Assembly (NCBI GenBank): GCA_012838995.1
Contig: DUOD01000020.1
Span: 1-51,986 of the forward strand
Length of the DNA: 51,986 nt
Source of the DNA: Clostridiales bacterium
GTDB taxonomy: Bacteria > Bacillota > Clostridia > DUOD01
Direction: 5' to 3'
Positions 1-8,385 of this stretch are shown piece by piece. The notes under the pieces were generated by a model that worked only from the letters and a program-made list of their open reading frames with translations, made no database searches and was not told where the DNA came from. How positions within the stretch are numbered: the first letter of the stretch is position 1; the number at the start of each line of letters is the position of its first letter. A program made the translations under genes and the position numbers.

Positions 1-121
1 ACATGCCATGTACTCATTATCAACAGCTTTCGCGGCATAAATGCTTTGATCCGGTTGATAGTATTAATCTTCTTTATTATACTGGCTGGACAACCGAGGG
101 AATTTACACACTAATTTGGAC

Positions 122-150
122 TTGACTCATATTCTCAGGATATGTATAAT
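122..150 (+). promoter_or_regulatory. Sigma-A-type promoter of the type IV pilus operon
   Basis: TTGACT at 122-127 and TATAAT at 145-150 are separated by 17 bases, close to the vegetative consensus. The site lies 27 bases before pilT and is followed by an A/T-rich inverted repeat and an AAGGAG ribosome binding site. It suggests that pilT and the genes after it can be transcribed independently of whatever lies upstream. Bases 1-121 hold no gene I can assign. Confidence 0.65.
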
Positions 151-176
151 TAAAATTATACACAAGGAGAAGAGGC

Positions 177-1232
177 ATGGATATTTATCAAATTCTTAAG
201 GAAATTGTGAACAATCAGGCTTCAGACCTGCACCTCTGTGTGGGAGCGCCTCCCACAATGCGAAAAAACGGAAAGCTTATACCTTTAAACAATACAAAAA
301 TAACGCCAGAGGATACAAAAGGATTTGTAAAGGAGCTTTTAAATACCAAACAATACGAGATTTTATACCAACAGGGCCAAGTAGATTTTTCTTTATCTAT
401 TCCCGGACTTCATCGTTTCCGGATGAACGCCTACCGCCAGAGGGGTAGCTACAGCCTGGCGGTACGCTTGGTATACAGCACCATACCGGACATACAAAGC
501 CTTGGTCTACCGCCCATAGTCGGAGAACTAACCAAAAAATCAAAGGGCTTAATACTGGTCACGGGACCTGCGGGTAGCGGCAAGTCTACCACGCTTGCCA
601 GCATGATTAATAAGATAAACCAGGAAAGACAAGAACATATAATTACATTGGAACAACCTATCGAGTACCTCCATAGCCACAATAAAAGCATTATAAACCA
701 AAGGGAAGTAGGCAGCGACACCGTAAACTTTGCCCAGGCACTCCGATCGGCTTTAAGACAAGATCCGGATATTATACTCATAGGGGAAATGAGGGACCTT
801 GAAACCATATCCATTGCACTGACAGCTGCCGAAACCGGGCATTTAGTTTTATCCACCCTTCACACCGTAGGTGCGGCCAAAACCATCGACAGAATTATAG
901 ATGTATTCCCGCCCGGTCAACAACAACAAATCCGGATACAATTATCCATGGTTTTGCAAGGGGTTATATCCCAACAACTTATCCCAACAATTGATAATTT
1001 AAGGCGGATTGCGGCAGTGGAGACCATGGTGGTAACACCTGCAATACGTCATCTTATACGGGAGGGCAAAACCTATCAAATACAAAATGTCATTCAAACC
1101 GGCGGAAAGTATGGTATGAAAACAATGGACCAGGCACTTTTGGACTTGTACCGGAGCAATATAATATCACGACAACACGTGCTGGACTATTCAACGGATA
1201 TGGAATATATACAAAGACAAATCAATGTTTAG
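177..1232 (+). CDS. pilT: Type IV pilus retraction ATPase PilT
   Basis: The 351-residue product is a hexameric secretion ATPase of the PilT class, which powers depolymerisation of the pilus from the cytoplasmic side of the inner membrane. It has a Walker A motif GPAGSGKST near residue 131, an acidic Walker B stretch IILIGEMRD near 200, and the His box TGHLVLSTLHT near 222. The C-terminal AIRHLIREGK segment is the retraction-ATPase signature (AIRNLIRE-like) that separates PilT from the longer PilB. Length is typical of PilT. The start has an AAGGAGA site 7 bases upstream. It is first in an operon that continues with pilC, a pilin, pilD and pilMNO. PilB itself is not visible in the window. Confidence 0.95.
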   Translation: MDIYQILKEIVNNQASDLHLCVGAPPTMRKNGKLIPLNNTKITPEDTKGFVKELLNTKQYEILYQQGQVDFSLSIPGLHRFRMNAYRQRGSYSLAVRLVYSTIPDIQSLGLPPIVGELTKKSKGLILVTGPAGSGKSTTLASMINKINQERQEHIITLEQPIEYLHSHNKSIINQREVGSDTVNFAQALRSALRQDPDIILIGEMRDLETISIALTAAETGHLVLSTLHTVGAAKTIDRIIDVFPPGQQQQIRIQLSMVLQGVISQQLIPTIDNLRRIAAVETMVVTPAIRHLIREGKTYQIQNVIQTGGKYGMKTMDQALLDLYRSNIISRQHVLDYSTDMEYIQRQINV

Positions 1233-1308
1233 TATAGTCAACAACCAAACATATCCTGACTACAATTTCCAGAATAATTAATATTTAAAGTTAAAAGGAG
1301 GTGGCATT

Positions 1309-2517
1309 ATACCTAGATTTGAATATAGAGCAAAAAGCCTTGACGGAACATATTCCCAAGGCGTATTTGAAGCCGATAGCAAATATCAGGCCATGGTGAT
1401 GATAAGGGAACAGTCCCTGTTTCCGGTATCAGTAAAGCAAATAGAAGAACAAAATGACTTACGAAATAGTAGGCTGTTTTCAAAGATTAATCTTAGGGAT
1501 TTAAGCCTGTTCTGCCGCCAATTCTCGACCATATTAAGGGCGGGAGTACCTATAACACAATGCCTTGACATCTTAAGCAGGCAAACGACCAGCATCGGCC
1601 TAAAGACTCTACTGGAAAAGGTTAATAAAGATGTACATAAAGGCAAAACCCTATACGAGGCAATGTCATCTCACCCCAAACAACTACCGGGTATTATGAT
1701 ACATATGATTGAGGCGGGCGAAATCAGTGGGACCTTAGATGCTTCTCTTGACAGACTGGCAATCCATTTTGAAAAGGAGCACAAATTAAAGCAAAGAATA
1801 GCAAGAACCATGACTTATCCCATTGTAGTAATAATAGTATCGATTATTGTAGTCATTTTTTTATTAACAAATGTGGTACCCACCTTTACAACCATTTTTA
1901 ATAACAACGATTTAATACTTCCCCTTCCCACCATCATCCTTTTATCCCTAAGCAGTTTCCTAAGAGAAAACGGTGTTTTATTGCTCGTTGGTGTCATGCT
2001 TGTTGTTCTTATCCTCCGTATTGCGGTAACCACCAACAGGGGTAGGTACCATTGGCATAAATTTTTATTGAATGCACCCGTTATAGGTAAGCTGCAAAGG
2101 AAAATATTATCCGCACGGTTTACCCGCACCCTAGGGGTTTTACTGAGCACCGGCATACCACTGGTTCAGTCGCTACAGGTGGTTTCCAGGGTAGCAAATA
2201 ACGAGGTGGCTCAAAGGGGTATCCTGGAGGCCGAGGAAAAGGTAAGACAAGGTATGGGATTGACCCAAGCCCTGGAACAACTTAATCTGTTTCCGCCCAT
2301 GGTTACCCAGATGATAATGATTGGCGAGGATTCGGGTACATTGGATGCAATGTTGGAAAAAACGGCAGATTTTTTTGAAGATGGAATAGACTCCGAAATC
2401 ACAAAATTAACTACACTCTTAGAACCGACCATAATAGTTGTTTTAGGGTTAATTGTTGCATTTATAGTATTATCCATCGCCCTGCCCATGTTCGAAATGA
2501 TGAATATGGTTACGTAA
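1309..2517 (+). CDS. pilC: Type IV pilus inner-membrane platform protein PilC (non-AUG start)
   Basis: The product is the polytopic platform protein that couples the pilus ATPases to pilin assembly. It shows two GspF domains, each ending in hydrophobic segments, and repeated GE(I/D)SGTLDA motifs. From the first ATG (1393) the protein would be 374 residues and lack the conserved N-terminus. Translation reads in frame further upstream, giving PRFEYRAKSLDG directly after ATT (1306) or ATA (1309). PilC proteins typically begin MPxFxYxA, and AAGGAGG at 1295-1301 is ideally placed for the ATA. I therefore place the start at 1309 (402 residues, family-typical). A stop at 1279 bounds the frame. The initiator codon itself is an inference. 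Confidence 0.9.
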   Translation: MPRFEYRAKSLDGTYSQGVFEADSKYQAMVMIREQSLFPVSVKQIEEQNDLRNSRLFSKINLRDLSLFCRQFSTILRAGVPITQCLDILSRQTTSIGLKTLLEKVNKDVHKGKTLYEAMSSHPKQLPGIMIHMIEAGEISGTLDASLDRLAIHFEKEHKLKQRIARTMTYPIVVIIVSIIVVIFLLTNVVPTFTTIFNNNDLILPLPTIILLSLSSFLRENGVLLLVGVMLVVLILRIAVTTNRGRYHWHKFLLNAPVIGKLQRKILSARFTRTLGVLLSTGIPLVQSLQVVSRVANNEVAQRGILEAEEKVRQGMGLTQALEQLNLFPPMVTQMIMIGEDSGTLDAMLEKTADFFEDGIDSEITKLTTLLEPTIIVVLGLIVAFIVLSIALPMFEMMNMVT

Positions 2518-2604
2518 AAAAGGTTCTGTTTATAAATGTTATCCTTATTTACACAACATAAAACCCATATTTTTGGGGCTTCTTACAACAAAGGGGGTAA
2601 AAAA

Positions 2605-3024
2605 GTGAAAAAATCAGTAAAAAGAAATCAAAGGGGTTTCACACTAATCGAACTTATAGTGGTAATAGCCATACTTGGAGTTTTGGCAATGTTGATAGTC
2701 CCGCGAATAGCAGGTCAGACTGATAAGGCAAAGGAAACAGTAGCCCAGGCCAATGCCACCATAATTGCTGATGCGGTTAATCTGCACAATGCCATGGTGG
2801 ATGATAAGGATGCCATTAAAGATACCAGTTACAATACAGCAGAAGAAATAAGCAACTTAATTGAGACAATAAATAATAGTACAGATGTAACCGGGGTATC
2901 TGTTCCTGATGATACGGATACCGAATTGATAAAAGAAAAAGGATTTTCAATAGTGGTTGATGGGAACGGTAATGCCAGTGTTGTTGGACCGGCCGGTGGT
3001 GAAGGCAGTGGTGGAGGTAGTTAA
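2605..3024 (+). CDS. Major-type type IV pilin with glycine-rich C-terminus
   Basis: The predicted prepilin is 139 residues from a GTG at 2605, which has AAGGGGGT upstream. The same frame opens earlier, at 2536, but that extension has no ribosome binding site and would put an unusual leader before the processing site. The leader is short and basic, followed by the prepilin peptidase site G|FTLIE with glutamate at +5 and a roughly 20-residue hydrophobic helix. The globular part is small, acidic and lacks cysteine. It ends in a glycine-rich tail (GGEGSGGGS). It sits between pilC and pilD and is the best candidate for the structural subunit; the following genes look like minor pilins. Whether it is the most abundant pilin cannot be seen from sequence. 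Confidence 0.85.
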   Translation: MKKSVKRNQRGFTLIELIVVIAILGVLAMLIVPRIAGQTDKAKETVAQANATIIADAVNLHNAMVDDKDAIKDTSYNTAEEISNLIETINNSTDVTGVSVPDDTDTELIKEKGFSIVVDGNGNASVVGPAGGEGSGGGS

Positions 3025-3101
3025 TAAGACGATGTTACGAACAAGGGCTGACTAATTTTACAGGGATAAATAATCCTTCTTAAAAACCGGAGGAGATTGA
3101 G

Positions 3102-3857
3102 CTGAAGCTTTTATTATTCATATTTGGCCTGATTATCGGTAGCTTTTTAAACGTGTGTATATACAGAATACCATTGGGGCAATCCATAATTGCCCCAGGC
3201 TCCTACTGTCCTAAATGTGGCAAGCCATTGAAATTAAAGGAATTGATACCCATACTTAGCTATGTTTTAGTCAAGGGGAGATGCCGGTACTGCAAAAAGG
3301 ACATTTCCCCACGGTATCCGATGGTTGAACTATTATCGGGCTTACTATTTTTATTGATTTATCTTAAATTTGGTCTTTCATGGCTTTGTATATATTATAT
3401 TATTTTAATCTCATGTTTAATCGTAATTACCTTCATAGACCTCAAACATGGGATTATACCCAATAGCATTGTGTTTTTCAGCCTGGCAGCAGGTTTAATA
3501 TTCAATAGCCTGTCTATGGGCAGACCTTTTATGGACGGGTTATTTGGTATGGCCATTGGAGGGGGCACACTGTTGGCCATTGCTGTCCTGGCATTTCTGA
3601 TAATGGGCAAGGAAGGCATGGGCGGCGGCGATATAAAGCTAATGGGAGCAGTGGGAGTTTTCCTCGGATGGAAGCTTACCATCCTCGCAATGTTACTCTC
3701 CTTTTACTTGGGAGGTATCATTGGCATAACACTTTTAATAACCAGGCGGGGCAAACCGGGCGACAGTATGCCTTATGGCCCCTTCATCGCCGTATCATCC
3801 GTTATTACCATCCTTTGCGGCAAAGAAATAATAAACTGGTATTTGGCAAGGTTTTGA
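3102..3857 (+). CDS. pilD: Prepilin peptidase PilD (likely CTG start)
   Basis: An integral membrane aspartic protease (A24 family) that cleaves prepilin leaders and N-methylates the new N-terminus. The N-terminal cytosolic domain has the zinc-type CPKCGKPL and CRYCKKDI cysteine pairs (residues about 36-62 from the chosen start). The catalytic aspartates are in FIDLKHGIIPN and in GGGDIKLMG (GxGD type). The first GTG in frame (3153) would cut off the conserved start segment GLIIGSFLNVC, which is in frame upstream. CTG at 3102 lies 6 to 8 bases after GGAGGAG and gives MKLLLFIFGLIIGSFLN, the usual family N-terminus, for 251 residues. It is flanked by its pilin substrates. Confidence 0.9.
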   Translation: MKLLLFIFGLIIGSFLNVCIYRIPLGQSIIAPGSYCPKCGKPLKLKELIPILSYVLVKGRCRYCKKDISPRYPMVELLSGLLFLLIYLKFGLSWLCIYYIILISCLIVITFIDLKHGIIPNSIVFFSLAAGLIFNSLSMGRPFMDGLFGMAIGGGTLLAIAVLAFLIMGKEGMGGGDIKLMGAVGVFLGWKLTILAMLLSFYLGGIIGITLLITRRGKPGDSMPYGPFIAVSSVITILCGKEIINWYLARF

Positions 3858-3863
3858 TAAATC

Positions 3864-4328
3864 ATGAACAAAAAAGGTTTTACCGTTATAGAACTGGTTT
3901 TAGTGGTTAGTATAATAAGCATTTTGCTGCTTATGGCCCGTCCCAGTATACAAGTTCCTTTGGAACGCTCAATTCTGGAAACAGAAGCACAAAAAATAGC
4001 AGGAGATATTCGACTGACCCAGCAGCTGGCCTATACCCAAGGAAGGGATTTCCATTTTGAAATCGATATAACAGAAAGGTACTATAAAATCCGACCCAGC
4101 AACCCTTTTGAATCGTCAATAAAGCGGGAAACCCTGGATCGGCGTATAAAAAGAATAACCTGTAATTTTGCCGGTATCCCCGGCGGTTCCCATAGCAGCC
4201 TTAAAAGGCTTACCTATACACCCACCGGCATCCCCAGCCAAACCGGAACCATTGAACTGATTATGGGAAGCGGGATTAAAAAGAGCATAAGGGTGGCGGT
4301 TGCCACGGGAAGGGTAGTAATACGATGA
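3864..4328 (+). CDS. Minor pilin / GspH-like pseudopilin
   Basis: A 154-residue protein with a very short leader MNKKG followed by FTVIELVLVVSIISI, so a class III-type prepilin cleavage site with glutamate at +5. The remaining part carries the GspH/FimT-like pattern: a helix with AQKIAGDIRLTQQLAYTQG, then beta-strand-rich sequence and a C-terminal TGRV segment. GspH/FimT-type minor pilins help to prime pilus assembly. It starts 6 bases after the pilD stop and overlaps the next gene by 4 bases, so the set is translationally coupled. The exact minor pilin role is inferred from position and fold type. Confidence 0.8.
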   Translation: MNKKGFTVIELVLVVSIISILLLMARPSIQVPLERSILETEAQKIAGDIRLTQQLAYTQGRDFHFEIDITERYYKIRPSNPFESSIKRETLDRRIKRITCNFAGIPGGSHSSLKRLTYTPTGIPSQTGTIELIMGSGIKKSIRVAVATGRVVIR

Positions 4329-5116
4329 TTAAAAAAAACTTGCTATCAAAAATAAGACAGGTTAAAGGAATGACCCTGTTGGAAGTGGTCATATCCATTT
4401 GTATTTTAGGATTAATTGCCGGGCCTTTTTTGTCGGTATTTGTATTTTCTTCTCGACATAACCAGCAATCCGCACGTGTATTGGAAGCCACTTTTATAGC
4501 TCAAGGCAGGATGGAAAAACTGCAGTCCATGGATTACTTATCCGCCATAAAGGAAGGAATAAACCAAAGGACGGAACAAGGTGGGTATTATGTTTCCATC
4601 AGTCTTACACCCTATTTACCCGAGGCAACGGATGTTTTTCATATTGTACTGCAAGGAAAGGATAACAGGTCAGGATGTGAGTTTTATGTTGTACCACCTT
4701 CCGGTAACAATTATATTCAAATTACGGAAGTGGATTCCCCTATCAATCTAAATCTGGATATAACCGGCAATGAATATGCCCTCAACATGACATCCTCTGA
4801 CAATTACCGGTCATTAACGGGCCCGTTATCTAAGCAGGGTAGCAATGTCACGGTTTTTATAAATATGGTCCAATATAAAAAGGAATACCCTGTAGTATTT
4901 AATAGCGACTTTGGCACTGCCAACATAGATATAATAGTATACGATACTCTATCCAACCGGGATAAGCTAATCGTTAACCCGGCAATGGAACGACGTTGCA
5001 GCGATTTTATTTATCGTGACCGTTCCATGGTAAGGACCAAGGTGGAAGTATACATGACAAAAGAAGATACAAAACCCACGACCATGTTGCAAAGCATCCT
5101 GGAACTGGAGAATTAA
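4325..5116 (+). CDS. Minor pilin, GspI/PilV-like prepilin
   Basis: A 263-residue prepilin-type protein. After a basic leader of about 15 residues comes G|MTLLEVVISICILGLIAGP, with methionine at +1 rather than phenylalanine and glutamate at +5, typical of GspI/PilV-type minor pilins. The stretch FIAQGRMEKLQSMDY after the helix also fits GspI/PilV. The C-terminal two thirds is beta-rich and not recognised further. It overlaps the preceding gene (ATGA type) and is followed after 4 bases by another pseudopilin. The role is probably part of a tip or priming complex; this is inference from family. Confidence 0.75.
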   Translation: MIKKNLLSKIRQVKGMTLLEVVISICILGLIAGPFLSVFVFSSRHNQQSARVLEATFIAQGRMEKLQSMDYLSAIKEGINQRTEQGGYYVSISLTPYLPEATDVFHIVLQGKDNRSGCEFYVVPPSGNNYIQITEVDSPINLNLDITGNEYALNMTSSDNYRSLTGPLSKQGSNVTVFINMVQYKKEYPVVFNSDFGTANIDIIVYDTLSNRDKLIVNPAMERRCSDFIYRDRSMVRTKVEVYMTKEDTKPTTMLQSILELEN

Positions 5117-5120
5117 GGCT

Positions 5121-5591
5121 ATGAAAAAGTTTTTAAAGGATAAAACCGGATTGACGTTGCTGGAGATAATTATTGCATCGGCATTGATAGCAACCACCCT
5201 AACGGTGGGCTACTCCATTTACGTTATGGGACTTAGAACCTTCAACAGGGATGCGGCAAATATTGAAATACAGCAAAATATACGGTTTGCCTCCAGCTAT
5301 ATCAATAAAAAACTTTTAAATGCTTCCGAAGAAAGTGTAAAGATTTATAAGGGTACCTATTCGGGCGACCGTTTGGCCATAGGCAATGAATTTTTCCAGC
5401 TATCGGGCACCACGTTGCAGGTGGACCATAATTACAATTCCGGACATCCCAACTTCAATCCCTTGGCAGAAGGTGTCAAGGATTTTAAGGTAAACAAGGA
5501 AGGACGCTTTGTTACCGTCACCATTATCGGGGAAAATGCCCGGACGGGCCAAGAATTTTCCACCGTCATAGAAGTATTTTTAAGAAAATGA
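5121..5591 (+). CDS. Minor pilin, GspJ/PilW-like prepilin
   Basis: A 156-residue prepilin with a basic leader, then G|LTLLEIIIASALIATTLTVGY, containing glutamate at +5. Downstream is the pattern FNRDAANIEIQQNIRFASSYI, common in GspJ/PilW-type proteins, which are the third member of the usual minor pilin trio. The C-terminus contains a short beta-rich domain ending in FSTVIEVFL. It is the third of four consecutive pilin-like genes after pilD. The order H-like, I-like, J-like, then X/K-like matches the known assembly-priming complex of type II secretion and type IV pilus systems. Confidence 0.75.
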   Translation: MKKFLKDKTGLTLLEIIIASALIATTLTVGYSIYVMGLRTFNRDAANIEIQQNIRFASSYINKKLLNASEESVKIYKGTYSGDRLAIGNEFFQLSGTTLQVDHNYNSGHPNFNPLAEGVKDFKVNKEGRFVTVTIIGENARTGQEFSTVIEVFLRK

Positions 5592-5610
5592 TGATGGGAA
5601 GGTACTGTTG

Positions 5611-6765
5611 ATGCTTAATTGGAGAATATTGGGGAATAACAAGGGATCAGCCTTTGTTATTGTAATGATAATATTGCTGGTGGTTTCACTTTTGGGCATG
5701 TCCATCATGTCCCTGACCGTCAGTAATTTTTCTATGAACAATACGGAAAAAAATTATATGGCGGCCTTTTATATTGCAGAAGCCGGGCTGCGCCATCAAA
5801 TAGAACATATACGCCTTAAACTTGAGGAACTGTACACTTCAGGCGACTATTCAGATGCCGCCGGTTTTTTCCGGGCTTTGGAAACGTCCATACCGTGTCC
5901 CTCGCCAATCTTTGAAAACCATCATGGATTTGTGCCGGATATAAGTATCAGAATTTCCGATAAACAATATGATGGAAATACCGCTACTTACACCATCAAT
6001 TCAACGGGAAGGATAGATAAAATATCCAGGACCATGTCAGCTAAAATAGAAATAAACTGGCAAGATACTCCACAGCCAGAAGGAATTGATGATAACCATC
6101 CCCTACTAAAAGACAGGGCCGCCATGTTAATCAGCGGTAATATATATTTTAATAACGATAAATCCATGCATTCCAGCAGATATAAGGTAGACCTGTTAAA
6201 TTCAGGACGTATCTTTTGCAACAAAGTCGACAAAGAGCATGTGCTAAATGCCATCGGTATATATAACGTAGAAGATGGAGAACTAAACAGCAACCAGTTA
6301 TATAACTACGTTAACGGTTTTAAGAATTATTCTAACTTTGACAATTATTTAAAGCTCAACGAATTTACCGTAACACAGTCCGGCGGAAAGTACAGGATAT
6401 TTAAGGGCGGCGACAATCAGGTATTTGGCAGTCCCCTTGACCCTGTCGTATTCGTTACACCCAAGGATAACACCATACCGACATGGATACATCAAAACGT
6501 ATGGAAAATATACGGTATATTATGTATAGACGGTGATCTGGAGCTTCAAGGTTCCATGACGGAAATACATGGCGCTTGTCTTGTAAATGGCGACATATTA
6601 ACCCACGACAACAGACATGGGCTATACAAAATTATATATGACGAAGCCATTGTCCGACGGGCTTTGGAAAAACCGGGTTATGAGAGCTTTTTTCAATACA
6701 CTCCCGGGAATACCCGCCGTCCAATAGACGAGCTTTTTACTACCATTTCATGGTCGGAGTTGTGA
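5611..6765 (+). CDS. PilX/GspK-like pilus assembly protein
   Basis: A 384-residue protein that starts at ATG 5611 (AAGG 8 bases upstream; a TTG at 5608 is also possible). It has a short leader with NNKGSAFVIVMIILLVVSLLGMSIM, a PilX-like hydrophobic helix without the +5 glutamate, as in GspK/PilX proteins. The segment NTEKNYMAAFYIAEAGLRHQIE is the characteristic PilX_N pattern. The C-terminal half (IYGILCIDGDLELQGSMTEIHGACLVNGDI) resembles a repetitive beta-helix-like domain often seen in Gram-positive pilus proteins. In GspK-type complexes this subunit sits at the tip. Function here is inferred. Confidence 0.75.
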   Translation: MLNWRILGNNKGSAFVIVMIILLVVSLLGMSIMSLTVSNFSMNNTEKNYMAAFYIAEAGLRHQIEHIRLKLEELYTSGDYSDAAGFFRALETSIPCPSPIFENHHGFVPDISIRISDKQYDGNTATYTINSTGRIDKISRTMSAKIEINWQDTPQPEGIDDNHPLLKDRAAMLISGNIYFNNDKSMHSSRYKVDLLNSGRIFCNKVDKEHVLNAIGIYNVEDGELNSNQLYNYVNGFKNYSNFDNYLKLNEFTVTQSGGKYRIFKGGDNQVFGSPLDPVVFVTPKDNTIPTWIHQNVWKIYGILCIDGDLELQGSMTEIHGACLVNGDILTHDNRHGLYKIIYDEAIVRRALEKPGYESFFQYTPGNTRRPIDELFTTISWSEL

Positions 6766-6779
6766 AAATGGAGGTAGCT

Positions 6780-7832
6780 ATGAAAATAAGGAGAAGATTA
6801 ACCCACAAAAATCACAGATATCTAAAAAAGAAGTTTTCCCTTTTGGGTTTGGATGTAGGCACCAAAACCATCAAAATGGTCCACACAATCAAAGATAACA
6901 ATTTTAGAATAATGAATTGGGCAACCGTCCAAACACCTTCCAATGCCCTAACCCAATCCTCTGTGTATGATGCCAAGGAACTGGCCCAATCCATCGCCCA
7001 TTGCCATAAAGAATTTGGGTTTAAGGAGAAAAAAGTCAGTATATGCCTGTCCCATCCTTTGGTAATAACAAGGGAATACAAATTTCCCGTACTGGAACAC
7101 GACGAAATCATTGAAAATATAAAATTGGAAATGTCGGACTTTCTGGCATCTAAATTGGAAGACTTCCAATTGGATTATAAAATAATTGGGCAGTGGCAGC
7201 AGGATGGTTATACTGCCCAAAGAGTGTTGGCAGTTGCCGCGCCCAAAGAACTGTTACAAAGCTACCTACTGGCCGCCAAGGAAGCGGGGCTTAAACCTAT
7301 GTATATTGACATTTCCGTCAATGTATGTTCTAAAATGATCAACTGGTTATCCAATGTCGACATAAACCCAAAGGATAATGTGGTATGTCTATTGGATATA
7401 GGATATAATACCACCAATATTATTATTTTCAGTGAAGGTACATATTACATCGACAAAGTTCTAAAAACGGGCATGGGTACTTTTTCTTTTTTCGATAATA
7501 AAAGCCCGGATATGGACAATAAGAAAAAGTGCACAATGGACGACCTAGCAGACCATGGGGAGATAAATAATATAATAGCGGAAATCGCCAGTGTATTCCA
7601 TTATTATGATAGCAGGAACTATACATTGGCCGTACCCAAAATATTAATTGCCGGCGGGGGGAGTAGTATAGACGGTTTGGATCGGTACATAAATCAACAG
7701 CTGGATATTGAAACCAAAATTTTGACGTTGTCTGATTTTAAATTTTTTATAAATGAGCCCCGAGATATACCCATTGGTTTATATTTTAAAGCCATTGGCA
7801 CAACTATAAGGGAGGATATAAAAAATGCATGA
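6780..7832 (+). CDS. pilM: Type IV pilus assembly protein PilM
   Basis: A 350-residue actin-like ATP-binding protein of the inner-membrane PilMNO subcomplex. Actin-fold phosphate motifs are visible: LLGLDVGTKTIK near residue 21, LLDIGYNTTNIIIF near 207 and ILIAGGGSSIDGLDRYI near 290. The start at 6780 has GGAGGT 5 bases upstream; earlier in-frame ATGs overlap the preceding gene and lack such a site. The gene overlaps pilN by 8 bases. PilM binds the cytoplasmic N-terminal tail of PilN, and that tail is present in the neighbour. Confidence 0.92.
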   Translation: MKIRRRLTHKNHRYLKKKFSLLGLDVGTKTIKMVHTIKDNNFRIMNWATVQTPSNALTQSSVYDAKELAQSIAHCHKEFGFKEKKVSICLSHPLVITREYKFPVLEHDEIIENIKLEMSDFLASKLEDFQLDYKIIGQWQQDGYTAQRVLAVAAPKELLQSYLLAAKEAGLKPMYIDISVNVCSKMINWLSNVDINPKDNVVCLLDIGYNTTNIIIFSEGTYYIDKVLKTGMGTFSFFDNKSPDMDNKKKCTMDDLADHGEINNIIAEIASVFHYYDSRNYTLAVPKILIAGGGSSIDGLDRYINQQLDIETKILTLSDFKFFINEPRDIPIGLYFKAIGTTIREDIKNA

Positions 7833-8385
7833 TATAAACCTTATTCCTCAAAAAAAAGAAAAAAAATCGGCAAAATCTTTTTTCACCCTTATGGTCTTGC
7901 TCGGAATATGTGCAATCATCGTAGCCCACGGTTATGGACCCTATGTTCAATGGCACCAATTAAGGTATTATTACAATAATCAAAAAAAGATTCTGGGGCA
8001 GTATGAAACAGTCGGTGAAGATTTTGATCAAATAACAAGGGAACTGACAGAGCTTCGGCAAAAAAAGGAGAGTTTGTCTCATATTACAGAAGGCGAATAT
8101 AGTTGGAGCAGCGTACTGTCACAAATTGAAAAGGGCATCCCTCCTTCAACGATATTAACATCCATGGTTTATAACAACCATTTCCTTACCATCGAAGGCA
8201 AATGTCCTACCGATATTGAAGCCGCCCAATTAGCCACATACTTACAAAATACCGGACTGTTTAAAGATGTAAATATTGAGAGCATTATAGAAGATATGTC
8301 GTCCCGTAAAAATGTTTTTATTATAAACTGTTCTTTGGCTGTAAATACCAAACGGGGTAAATTTTCGGAAGAGGGTGAGGGCTAG
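7825..8385 (+). CDS. pilN: Type IV pilus assembly protein PilN
   Basis: A 186-residue bitopic membrane protein. It begins MHDINLIPQ, the conserved cytoplasmic INLIP motif that docks into PilM. One transmembrane segment follows (about residues 20-36), then a coiled-coil-like stretch (about 55-85) and a small alpha/beta domain. This matches PilN architecture and length. It overlaps pilM at its start and abuts pilO at its end, so the three alignment subunits should be made in coupled fashion. Gram-positive pili keep this MNO set even without an outer-membrane secretin. Confidence 0.9.
   Translation: MHDINLIPQKKEKKSAKSFFTLMVLLGICAIIVAHGYGPYVQWHQLRYYYNNQKKILGQYETVGEDFDQITRELTELRQKKESLSHITEGEYSWSSVLSQIEKGIPPSTILTSMVYNNHFLTIEGKCPTDIEAAQLATYLQNTGLFKDVNIESIIEDMSSRKNVFIINCSLAVNTKRGKFSEEGEG

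Noticed and set aside
1-121. Possible end of an upstream gene (for example pilB)
   Set aside because: More than one frame is open over this short stretch and none shows a recognisable C-terminus, so no feature is claimed.
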